A stretch of 27,263 bases of DNA from Bacteroidales bacterium UBA1195. Its GTDB lineage: Bacteria; Bacteroidota; Bacteroidia; Bacteroidales; WCHB1-69. Numbering within the stretch: position 1 is the first letter of the stretch; every line of letters starts with the position of its first letter. Positions 9,034 through 15,657 of this stretch are shown piece by piece. The stretch lies in assembly GCA_002309855.1 (NCBI GenBank), contig DBYD01000004.1:39428-66690 (forward strand). Direction: 5' to 3'. The translations under genes and the position numbers were made by a program. The notes beneath the pieces are model-generated. The model was given only the letters and a program-made list of their open reading frames with translations, was not told the DNA's origin and made no database searches.

Positions 9034-10152
9034 ATGAACAGTTTGTTTGTATTCGGAAAAGCAGTGAGTGGTGACGCTTTCACTGATCGTGAAGAGGAGA
9101 CAAGGAAGTTGGTTGCCAATTTCAAATATGGAATCAACACCTTTATTGTCTCGCCGCGCAGATGGGGAAAGACATCCTTAGTGAAAAAGGCGAAAGGGAT
9201 TGCAGAAGGTGCAAAGCTGAAAATTGTGTATGTTGACGTGCAACGTTGCCGTAGTCGGGAGGAATTTTGTGAAAGGTTTGCATCGGCAGTGCTGACACAA
9301 ACCTCCAACAAAATGGATGAATGGTTGGAAAATGCCCGCACTTTGCTCAGCAGATTCAGTTTTGGAGTCAATGCATCACCCGACCCTACAGGTGAGGTGA
9401 GCATAAAGTTGGAACTTTCACCCCGGGAGCGTTCAATGGAGGATTTGCTGCAATTACCTGAAAACATTGCCAGAAAAAAGGGTCTTCGTGTCGTAGTATG
9501 CATAGACGAATTCCAGCAGATAGGCTCTTTTAGCGATTCGCTTCAATTTCAGACCGAATTGCGTTCAATATGGCAGCATCATGAGCTGGTGTCGTACTGT
9601 CTGTTTGGCAGTCGCAAACATATGATGGAGGCTCTTTTTGACGACACATCAAAACCATTCTACAAATTTGGCGATATCATTTATCTGCAGCGTATTCCTA
9701 TGGAATACTGGGAGAAATATATTACTGGCAAATTCAAGCAGGAAGGCAGGAAGATTACACGAAAACAGGTGGAGTGGTTGGTTACGCAGGTGGACGGTAA
9801 TTCGTCCTATGTGCAACAATTGGCTTGGTACGTGTTTCTTCGCACAGAAAAGGAAACCGATGAAACTTCACTGCGGGAGGCTCTTCGTGAATTGGTGATC
9901 CAATGCTCCGATGTGTTCGAGGCCAAAACAGAAGGGTTGACGGCTTATCAGATGAATTTTCTTCGTGCGGTGGCTGATGGAACTGGTAACGGATTTTCTT
10001 CCAATCAGATTATCAAGCGATATAATCTTGGCTCTTCGGCCAATGTTGCGACAATCATGAAATCTCTCATTGAAAAGGATTTGATCCAAAGGGAAAACAA
10101 AATGATTTTTCTGACGGATCCTTTGATGGGACTGTGGCTGAAAAGATATTGA
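9034..10152 (+). CDS. Archaeal-type AAA ATPase with winged-helix C-terminus
   Basis: The product is 372 aa from ATG 9034; a TTG at 9025 would add only three residues. The N-terminus (FVFGKAVSGDAFTDREEE) and the P-loop SPRRWGKTS (residues 40-48) are typical of the archaeal ATPase family (PF01637-like), widespread as single genes in Bacteroidales. Walker B is VVVCIDEFQQI (153-163). A Sensor-1-like SYCLFGSRKHMM follows, and the C-terminal ~80 residues (LTAYQMNFLRAVADG to LTDPLMGLWLKRY) look like a winged helix. There is no signal peptide, so it is cytoplasmic. Family members are STAND-like NTPases of mostly unknown role; regulatory, mobile-element or defence functions are all possible. It sits between 50-bp direct repeats and appears to interrupt the second copy of the OmpA-like gene. 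Confidence 0.88.
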   Translation: MNSLFVFGKAVSGDAFTDREEETRKLVANFKYGINTFIVSPRRWGKTSLVKKAKGIAEGAKLKIVYVDVQRCRSREEFCERFASAVLTQTSNKMDEWLENARTLLSRFSFGVNASPDPTGEVSIKLELSPRERSMEDLLQLPENIARKKGLRVVVCIDEFQQIGSFSDSLQFQTELRSIWQHHELVSYCLFGSRKHMMEALFDDTSKPFYKFGDIIYLQRIPMEYWEKYITGKFKQEGRKITRKQVEWLVTQVDGNSSYVQQLAWYVFLRTEKETDETSLREALRELVIQCSDVFEAKTEGLTAYQMNFLRAVADGTGNGFSSNQIIKRYNLGSSANVATIMKSLIEKDLIQRENKMIFLTDPLMGLWLKRY

Positions 10153-10225
10153 GCGTTTTATAAGATAAGTCAAAATATAATTTGCAAAACAAAATGTGTA
10201 GTCTGTTGCGTGTTGTGGAAAAAAA

Positions 10226-10456
10226 ATGATTAATGTGCACTACGCTTTGGGAATGAAAATATTATTAAAGGAGGTATCATCTGTTTTGGGTGAGCATCTT
10301 GATGTTGAAATGCAGCGGCGTTCGGTGAAAAGGAATTACCAGATTGAAAGCATGGGGAACGATTATCCGCTTTATCATTTGGACTCGAATGCCACGAGTG
10401 AGGAACGGATTCGATACGAATATTATAACACCCGCCTGGAGTTTATTGTGAAGTGA
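10226..10456 (+). pseudogene. Truncated second copy of the small OmpA-like gene
   Basis: The frame encodes 76 residues that match the C-terminal 75 residues of the protein at 2147-2611, from INVHYALGM to YYNTRLEFIVK. Two extra residues (GMKILLKEV against GMFYKEI) and a few substitutions separate them. Homology starts abruptly at gattaatgtgcac (2389 in the full copy); the signal peptide and first ~80 codons are missing, so the product could not be exported. It lies 73 bp after the ATPase stop and just before repeat copy B. The likeliest history is disruption of an A2M-linked paralogue. The local ATG could still be translated, but I see no support for a function. Confidence 0.82.
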
Positions 10457-10471
10457 AAATGTTTTGCATTT

Positions 10472-10521
10472 ATGTAATAAATCAGTTAGTAAGTGCGTTG
10501 TTAGTCACAAGTTAATTAGTT
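10472..10521 (+). repeat. 50-bp direct repeat, copy B (before AlbA gene 1)
   Basis: Matches 8976-9025 with two mismatches (catAAa against caCAAg region). The two copies lie 1496 bp apart and enclose the ATPase gene and the OmpA-like fragment. This copy ends 48 bp before the ATG at 10570. Confidence 0.85.
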
Positions 10522-10557
10522 CGGAGAGCAAGATATGCATTGGATGAATAAAAATTT

Positions 10558-10563
10558 GGAGGA
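10558..10563 (+). promoter_or_regulatory. Strong Shine-Dalgarno before AlbA gene 1
   Basis: ggagga sits 6 bp before ATG 10570. Such a strong Shine-Dalgarno is uncommon in this phylum and absent from most starts in the window; it supports this start codon. Confidence 0.55.
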
Positions 10564-10569
10564 ATGTAA

Positions 10570-12033
10570 ATGAAGTTCGCAGAGACTGAAAAAACGGAAC
10601 TGAAACAGAAATACACCGATAATGTTGTCAAGGAAATTGTGGCTTTCCTGAATTCCGATGGCGGCATCGTTTATGTTGGCGTGTGCGATGACGGGACGGT
10701 TTGCGGTATTGAAGATATGGACAAAACACTCAAAAGGATTGCAGATGTTTTGGAGTACCAGATTCTTCCAGATCCACGTCCGTTTGTGGAACTTGGTACA
10801 AAATATGTTGATGGCAAGCATGTTGTTGAGATTTCTGTGAAAAAGGGGGAGAGCCTTTATTACATCAAAAGATATGGACGTAGTGCACAAGGATGTTTTG
10901 TTCGTGTCGGCACCACCTGCAGGTCAATGACCGAAGAGCAAATTGCTGTCACCCATAACAAGTATTTGGATTCAAAAGTTAGGATTACGGAAATTGCGAG
11001 TGGCGTTAAAAATCCTACATTCCAGTATTTGAAATTGTTACTTACTGAAAAGGGTTTTAATATCAATGAAAAGACTTTTGCCGAGAACTTCCACCTGCTC
11101 ACTTCGGATGGTGTTTTCAACAAGATGGCGGAGCTTTTGGCTGATGAAAACGAGTTTTCAATAAAGGTGGTGCGTTTCAAGGGCAAAGGGAAAGCCGATG
11201 GGATTGCCATGCGCAACGAATATGGCGGAAAGTGCCTTGTTGTTGCAATGAAACAGGCTTTTGACTATTGCGCTGATGTCATTAACGAGACCCGTACCAG
11301 TTTTAGTGGTGGTGTGCGTATCAACACTTCGTTGTTTGACCGTGACGCTTTTCGTGAAGTATGGTTTAATGCCTGTCTGCATAATAATTGGGCAGATGGT
11401 ACACCTCCAGCCATTTACATATACACTGACCATATGGAAGTGGTTTCCACTGGTGGGCTTCCGGCAAATCTTTCAAAAGAGGATTTTTTTCGAGGCGTTT
11501 CAAAGCCTGTGAATGAGGAACTTGCCAAGCTTTTTATCCGTTTGGACCTTATGGAGCAGACGGGTTTTGGTATTCCTCGTGTGACACAAAGTTATGGTAG
11601 GGAGGCTTTTGAATTTTTGGATTTCTTTTTGCGTGTTACCATTCCGTTTGCTTTTGAAATTGAACCAGAAGCGATGGATGTATCTGTGAATGTGTCTTCT
11701 GTGAATGAATCCAATGCTTCTTATTATCCAATAACTACCCAGAAAACTACCCAGAAAACTACCCAGAAAACTACCCAGAAAACTACCCAGAAAACTACCC
11801 AGAAAACTACCCAGAAAACTGCCCAGAACATAACTGGAGATACAACTATGAAAATATTGGAGGAAATAAAAGCCGATGGTTATGTCAGCAGGGTGAAGTT
11901 GGCTGAAATCTGCGGAATTTCTCCTGATGGAATTAAATGGCAGTTGAAGAAAATGCTGGAGAAAGGTCTTATCCGTCGCGTAGGTCCTGACAAGGGTGGC
12001 CATTGGGAAATCATTGAAGGTGACAATGAATGA
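10570..12033 (+). CDS. AlbA_2 / HATPase_c_4 / winged-helix protein 1 (RecG-related, Schlafen-like)
   Basis: The product is 487 aa and cytoplasmic. Residues 1-125 form a divergent AlbA_2 (Schlafen-AlbA, formerly AAA_4) domain: ETEKTELKQKYTDNVVKEIV, then AFLNSDGGIVYVGVCDDG. A middle region includes NACLHNNWADGTPPAIYIYT and GGLPANLSKEDFFRGVSKPVNEELAKLFIRLDLMEQTGFGI (about 260-345), matching the C-terminal ATPase-like HATPase_c_4 domain of this family. A low-complexity linker of seven TTQK units plus TAQN (389-420) leads to a winged helix (about 424-487) ending GGHWEIIEGDNE. Family members are called putative transcriptional regulators or RecG-like; their biochemical role is not settled, and AlbA/Schlafen domains also occur in nucleases and defence proteins. 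The last 42 bases of the gene are shared with AlbA gene 2. Confidence 0.88.
   Translation: MKFAETEKTELKQKYTDNVVKEIVAFLNSDGGIVYVGVCDDGTVCGIEDMDKTLKRIADVLEYQILPDPRPFVELGTKYVDGKHVVEISVKKGESLYYIKRYGRSAQGCFVRVGTTCRSMTEEQIAVTHNKYLDSKVRITEIASGVKNPTFQYLKLLLTEKGFNINEKTFAENFHLLTSDGVFNKMAELLADENEFSIKVVRFKGKGKADGIAMRNEYGGKCLVVAMKQAFDYCADVINETRTSFSGGVRINTSLFDRDAFREVWFNACLHNNWADGTPPAIYIYTDHMEVVSTGGLPANLSKEDFFRGVSKPVNEELAKLFIRLDLMEQTGFGIPRVTQSYGREAFEFLDFFLRVTIPFAFEIEPEAMDVSVNVSSVNESNASYYPITTQKTTQKTTQKTTQKTTQKTTQKTTQKTAQNITGDTTMKILEEIKADGYVSRVKLAEICGISPDGIKWQLKKMLEKGLIRRVGPDKGGHWEIIEGDNE
11734..11829 (+). repeat. 12-bp tandem repeat encoding TTQK (8 units)
   Basis: Seven exact units of actacccagaaa start at 11734, 11746, 11758, 11770, 11782, 11794 and 11806, followed by a degenerate unit actgcccagaac at 11818. 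The 12-bp period keeps the frame, so slippage would change linker length in steps of four residues without a frameshift. It lies between the HATPase-like and winged-helix domains. Confidence 0.97.
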
Positions 12034-12142
12034 AAATATTATAACCATGAAACAACATCTGAATATGAAAAGGATACTGAATTTTCTGGCACTTTGCGCC
12101 ATCATGTTAATGTGCACGGCGGTTCACGGGCAGAACCGGGCG
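11992..12142 (+). repeat. 151-bp direct repeat, copy 1 (AlbA 3' end plus signal-peptide region)
   Basis: Matches 14047-14197 with seven mismatches, all in the last third. It spans the last 14 codons and stop of the AlbA gene, the short gap, and the first ~32 codons of the exported protein. Sequences on both sides are unrelated between the copies at the DNA level, which suggests recombination at a shared junction. Confidence 0.93.
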
Positions 12143-12613
12143 GATGACTGCCTATTGATAAAAGAGGTTTTGAACCATAAATTATTCCAGTCTGTTCCAT
12201 TTTCATTGGTGGATACCGTTTATGTGTATGAGAAAGACGAAAAGCGTTTTGCGGATTGTGATGTGTTTGGAAGTCATGGCGGGAAGTTCTATTATGCGTG
12301 GGAAAAGGTCGCTCCTGTTGTCATAAGGGATTCCGCATCGTTTCATGACGGAAAGTATATGAAATGTTCAACTGATTCCGGAACAGTTTATTACAAGACT
12401 TCCCTTTTAGTCACCGTTTATGTCAAAAAAGGAAAACAGAGTTGGAAGGCAGTTGAGGACAAATCGTTGCATCCGGTACGCCATTTCCTTTCCTCCTACA
12501 GGAAATATTCAAGTGTTTGGATATCATGGTCAGAGCGCTTAGATTCTTCTGTTTGCATGACATTCAAGAAAAAGAAAGGCGGTTATGTCTTGGTGTCCGT
12601 GGGACAAAGTTAA
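12047..12613 (+). CDS. Exported protein of unknown function, cassette body 1
   Basis: The product is 188 aa from ATG 12047, 13 bp after the AlbA stop; ATG 12065 is an equally plausible start. The signal peptide is MKRILNFLALCAIMLMCTAV with cleavage near VHGQ, so the protein is periplasmic or secreted. The leader is nearly identical to that of the protein at 14102-15010, but the mature parts are not alike. The mature part is rich in Lys, Ser, Tyr and Val, has a few Cys, and reads like a beta-rich small domain (FYYAWEKVAPVVIRD, TSLLVTVYVKKGKQSWKAVE). I recognise no family. The tight link to the upstream AlbA gene suggests co-transcription. Confidence 0.78.
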   Translation: MKQHLNMKRILNFLALCAIMLMCTAVHGQNRADDCLLIKEVLNHKLFQSVPFSLVDTVYVYEKDEKRFADCDVFGSHGGKFYYAWEKVAPVVIRDSASFHDGKYMKCSTDSGTVYYKTSLLVTVYVKKGKQSWKAVEDKSLHPVRHFLSSYRKYSSVWISWSERLDSSVCMTFKKKKGGYVLVSVGQS

Positions 12614-12618
12614 AAATG

Positions 12619-12637
12619 AAAATCAGTTATGCATGAA
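12619..12637 (+). repeat. 19-bp border repeat, copy 1
   Basis: aaaatcagttatgcatgaa follows cassette body 1 and matches 15028-15046 after cassette body 2 with one mismatch. In the second copy it runs into the ATG of the methyltransferase gene. Together with the 151-bp repeat it brackets each variable exported-protein body. Confidence 0.7.
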
Positions 12638-12648
12638 TTATCATTACA

Positions 12649-14088
12649 ATGACTATTGAGGATTTAAAACGAATGATTTCAAACGGTGAAAGCCGGACGT
12701 TGGAGTTGAAGAAGACAACAGGTGAGTTGAAGGATGCCATGCACACAGCATGCGCTTTTCTCAACACCGAAGGCGGATGGCTGGTGTTTGGCGTGACTCC
12801 ACAATCGCTGAAAATACAGGGTCAGCATGTTTCCGACAGCACCCAACGCGAAATAGCTCAAGCTCTCAGCCATATCTACCCGGTTGTTAATACTCGAGTG
12901 GAATATGTTGATGTTCCAGAACATTTGGATAATAAAGTCATTGTTCTGCATTTTGACGGATGGGTATGGGGCAACGAACCATACACTTACCATGGATGTC
13001 CCTACTATAAGATGGAAAGTACCACAAAGGAGATGCCTCGCAGTATGTTTGAGGAACGTTTGAAAGCCGCTAATCCACACAAATTTTCGTGGGAAAAATT
13101 ACTAGCATGCGATTTTCAGATAACAGATTTGAACGAAAACCATATTATGAATGCTGTGCGCATGGGTGTACGCGGCGGACGTATGCCTGCAAGTTCACAG
13201 TCTTTGTCTATAGAAGATATCCTAGCAAAATTTTCTTTGGTTAGAAATGGACATTTGCTACAAGCTGCTGTCGCACTGTTTGCAAAAAATATTGAAGATT
13301 ATCCGCAACTCCTACTCCGGATGGCTCGCTTCAATGGTTTTGACAAACAGGAATTTATTGACAACCAACGTGTACATGGTGATTTTTTTGACTTGCTTGA
13401 TGCTGGTATGGATTTCTGTTTCAAACACTTGAATCTGCATGGGCGTGTTGTTGGCTTGCAACGTGAAGAAAAACTGGAAATACCGGTTGAGGCATTACGT
13501 GAAGCACTTATCAATGCATTATGCCATCGTTCTTATGATAGCATTTCCGGCTCCGTGAGCCTTGCCATTTATGATGATCGTTTGGAAATTGAGAATCCCG
13601 GTCGTTTTCCGGTTGGAATAACGCCAGAAAACATAATGTTATTTCATGACTCAAAACCATTCAATCCACTTATTGCAGAGACTCTTTACAAGTGTACTTG
13701 GCTTGAAAGCTGGGGGTCTGGGGTGGAACGAATGAAAGAAGCTCGTCTTAAAGAGCATTTGGCAGCACCCTATTATGAAATTCGTCCCGATGGAATTGCC
13801 ATTGTGTTCAAACGGAATCTGCCAACATTGGATGGAATTGATGTCGGTAATAATGTCGGTAATAATGTCGGTAATAATGTCGGTAATAATGTCGGTAATA
13901 AAGAAAAGATAATACTTGAAATTATTAGAAATACTCCATCGGTAACCACTCCACAGATAGCAGACAAACTTGGTGTCACACAACGACATTGTGAAAGAAT
14001 ACTGTCTGAAATGAAAAAACAGAGGATAATTAGTCGTGTTGGTACAAAGGGTGGCCATTGGGAAATCATTGAAGGTGACAATGAATGA
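12649..14088 (+). CDS. AlbA_2 / HATPase_c_4 / winged-helix protein 2
   Basis: The product is 479 aa. The N-terminal AlbA_2 domain shows ISNGESRTLELKKTTGELKD, then AFLNTEGGWLVFGVTPQS. The ATPase-like part has IPVEALREALINALCHRSYD, a VSLAIYDDRLEIENPGRFP stretch and LESWGSGVERM, all standard for the RecG-like/AlbA_2 family; the NALCHRSYD segment is the N-box-like motif. A VGNN linker repeat (residues 399-418) precedes a winged helix that ends with the same GGHWEIIEGDNE as protein 1. Outside that tail it is only distantly related to protein 1, so the two are not recent duplicates. It starts 35 bp after cassette body 1. The exact substrate or target is unknown. Confidence 0.9.
   Translation: MTIEDLKRMISNGESRTLELKKTTGELKDAMHTACAFLNTEGGWLVFGVTPQSLKIQGQHVSDSTQREIAQALSHIYPVVNTRVEYVDVPEHLDNKVIVLHFDGWVWGNEPYTYHGCPYYKMESTTKEMPRSMFEERLKAANPHKFSWEKLLACDFQITDLNENHIMNAVRMGVRGGRMPASSQSLSIEDILAKFSLVRNGHLLQAAVALFAKNIEDYPQLLLRMARFNGFDKQEFIDNQRVHGDFFDLLDAGMDFCFKHLNLHGRVVGLQREEKLEIPVEALREALINALCHRSYDSISGSVSLAIYDDRLEIENPGRFPVGITPENIMLFHDSKPFNPLIAETLYKCTWLESWGSGVERMKEARLKEHLAAPYYEIRPDGIAIVFKRNLPTLDGIDVGNNVGNNVGNNVGNNVGNKEKIILEIIRNTPSVTTPQIADKLGVTQRHCERILSEMKKQRIISRVGTKGGHWEIIEGDNE
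13843..13902 (+). repeat. 12-bp tandem repeat encoding VGNN (5 units)
   Basis: Four exact units of gtcggtaataat start at 13843, 13855, 13867 and 13879, followed by gtcggtaataaa at 13891. The unit length and position in the protein match the TTQK repeat of AlbA gene 1, but the sequence is unrelated. Confidence 0.97.
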
Positions 14089-14197
14089 AAATATTATAAC
14101 CATGAAACAACATCTGAATATGAAAAGGATACTGAATTTTCTGGCGTTTTGCGCCATCATGTTTATGTGGCCGACGGTTCACGGGCAGAATCGGGCG
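14047..14197 (+). repeat. 151-bp direct repeat, copy 2
   Basis: Second copy of the block at 11992-12142, at an offset of 2055 bp. It covers the 3' end of AlbA gene 2 and the leader of the next exported protein. The first ~100 bases, coding and non-coding alike, are identical between the copies. Confidence 0.93.
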
Positions 14198-15010
14198 CAG
14201 GCAGCCTTGCTGGAAAAAGCTTATCGCCAGAAATCTGAAAAGCTGCTTTTTGAGTTTTTTGACAATTGGTCCAAGGAAATATCCTCCAACGAGAGCGAGG
14301 CTCCCGACAAGTGGGTGGCGGAGGCGCATAAGGTTTTTGTTGCCTTTTACCAGCCTTTACATGAAAAGTTCGGGCGTTCAATCTATCAGAATAACCCTTA
14401 CTTTATTGTGCAGAATTCTCTGTGGAAGATTCTTGTTGCAGACACCATTCCATACAAACCGGAAGAATTGGAGGGCTATTACGCCAACCGCATACGCCAA
14501 TTGTGCCCAAATGACACCGACATTATCGGAAATCTACGGGATTACATAGACAGACGTGTGAAAACAGTGGAATTTGACAACAACAGCAAACGTTGGGACA
14601 AAATTCCAACCACAATGGTGGACTCAAATATCACATTCCGCCCTCCGGTGCTTTTTCCTGAAAAGAAGATTGTATATTTGACAGATGAATACATAAAATT
14701 GCTGGATAATTTTTTAGGCAACAAACATGTGGAGATGGGAAAGTATGGCATCATGCAAATCGCATATGCCAAGAAAAAAAGCAGCCGGAAAATGAATTTC
14801 GTCACAAAAGCCGCCACCATATTCTACGGACATTGGGGCGGTTATTGGCAATATGAGACCTATCCGCAAGCCGAATGTATTGTTATTGATACAAAAATGC
14901 ATCGTGCTGTCGTTTACTATCGTTTCATTTATGGTGGCGGTTACGTAGTTTTGGAAAAACAAAATGACGATTGGGAAATTATGAAAATTGAATATAACTG
15001 GGAGGAATAA
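14102..15010 (+). CDS. Exported protein of unknown function, cassette body 2
   Basis: The product is 302 aa from ATG 14102; ATG 14120 is an alternative. The signal peptide is MKRILNFLAFCAIMFMWPTV, cleaved near VHGQ. The mature part starts with a helical stretch (AALLEKAYRQKSEKLLFEFF) containing DNWSKEIS. It ends in beta-rich sequence (HRAVVYYRFIYGGGYVVLEK, then DDWEIMKIEYNWEE), a tail like those of small secreted NTF2-like or lipoprotein-like domains. I do not recognise the family. It is 13 bp downstream of AlbA gene 2, mirroring the arrangement at 12033/12047. Confidence 0.8.
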   Translation: MKQHLNMKRILNFLAFCAIMFMWPTVHGQNRAQAALLEKAYRQKSEKLLFEFFDNWSKEISSNESEAPDKWVAEAHKVFVAFYQPLHEKFGRSIYQNNPYFIVQNSLWKILVADTIPYKPEELEGYYANRIRQLCPNDTDIIGNLRDYIDRRVKTVEFDNNSKRWDKIPTTMVDSNITFRPPVLFPEKKIVYLTDEYIKLLDNFLGNKHVEMGKYGIMQIAYAKKKSSRKMNFVTKAATIFYGHWGGYWQYETYPQAECIVIDTKMHRAVVYYRFIYGGGYVVLEKQNDDWEIMKIEYNWEE

Positions 15011-15027
15011 TATTTGGCAAAACAACT

Positions 15028-15046
15028 AAAATCAGTTCTGCATGAA
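15028..15046 (+). repeat. 19-bp border repeat, copy 2
   Basis: aaaatcagttctgcatgaa differs from 12619-12637 at one base. It overlaps the first codons of the methyltransferase gene, so the region's right border coincides with the start of ordinary chromosomal genes. Confidence 0.7.
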
Positions 15047-15584
15047 GCTTTTTCGTGAAATAATCGGGTACCTCCTTGGAGGTGTGGTTTTTGTGGTGCT
15101 GATGCCGCTTGTCTTATGGTTGCTCAGCGGCAGGCCTGAAATTTTTCCGGCTAAAATGTATCTGTACATTTGGGCTGCACTGCAGGATATGTTCAGGATT
15201 GCCGCCATGGTGCTGATGGTTGCCGGGTTATCGCTGAGCGTGTGGTCAATAGTATATATGCGGCGCAAGGGGAAGGGCAATCCCATGGACGCCTTCAACC
15301 ATGAGGTTGCTCCGCGCACGCGGCACCTGATGACCGGAGGGCCTTACCTCCTGAGCCGCAACCCGATGCTCTCCGGCACCTTCCTTTACCTTTTGGGCTG
15401 GTCTATTTTGTTTGACGCGTGGCAGGCATTTGCATGCTTCATGCTGTTCGTTGTGGTGATGCTGCTTCAGGTGCGCAGCGAGGAGAAGCGGCTGCGCCGC
15501 GATTTCGGTGAGGAGTATGAGGCCTACTGCCGCACCACCGGACGTTTCTTCCCGAAATTGAAAAAACATGTGGAAAACGCTTGA
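15042..15584 (+). CDS. ICMT/PEMT-like membrane methyltransferase
   Basis: The product is 180 aa, an integral inner-membrane protein. Hydrophobic segments lie at about 7-28, 39-72 and 110-143. The C-terminal half carries the isoprenylcysteine carboxyl methyltransferase / phospholipid methyltransferase signature: TGGPYLLSRNPMLSGTFLYL, then EEKRLRRDFGEEYEAYCRTT and RFFP. These segments bind S-adenosylmethionine in ICMT relatives. Bacteria generally lack prenylated CaaX proteins, so the acceptor is unknown; a lipid or small molecule is possible. It is followed 73 bp later by the C69 peptidase gene on the same strand. Confidence 0.85.
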   Translation: MKLFREIIGYLLGGVVFVVLMPLVLWLLSGRPEIFPAKMYLYIWAALQDMFRIAAMVLMVAGLSLSVWSIVYMRRKGKGNPMDAFNHEVAPRTRHLMTGGPYLLSRNPMLSGTFLYLLGWSILFDAWQAFACFMLFVVVMLLQVRSEEKRLRRDFGEEYEAYCRTTGRFFPKLKKHVENA

Positions 15585-15657
15585 ACGGACTGACAGCCTT
15601 GCTTTTTCAGAATAGAAATAACCTATGACAAACTGCAAACAAAAAAACATAACAAAT

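Noticed and set aside
10226..10456. Intact small gene in its own right
   Set aside because: It lacks the signal peptide and first half of its paralogue, so it is better called a fragment.
11734..11829. Possible CRISPR-like array
   Set aside because: The units are contiguous 12-bp tandem repeats with no spacers and are in frame within a coding gene.
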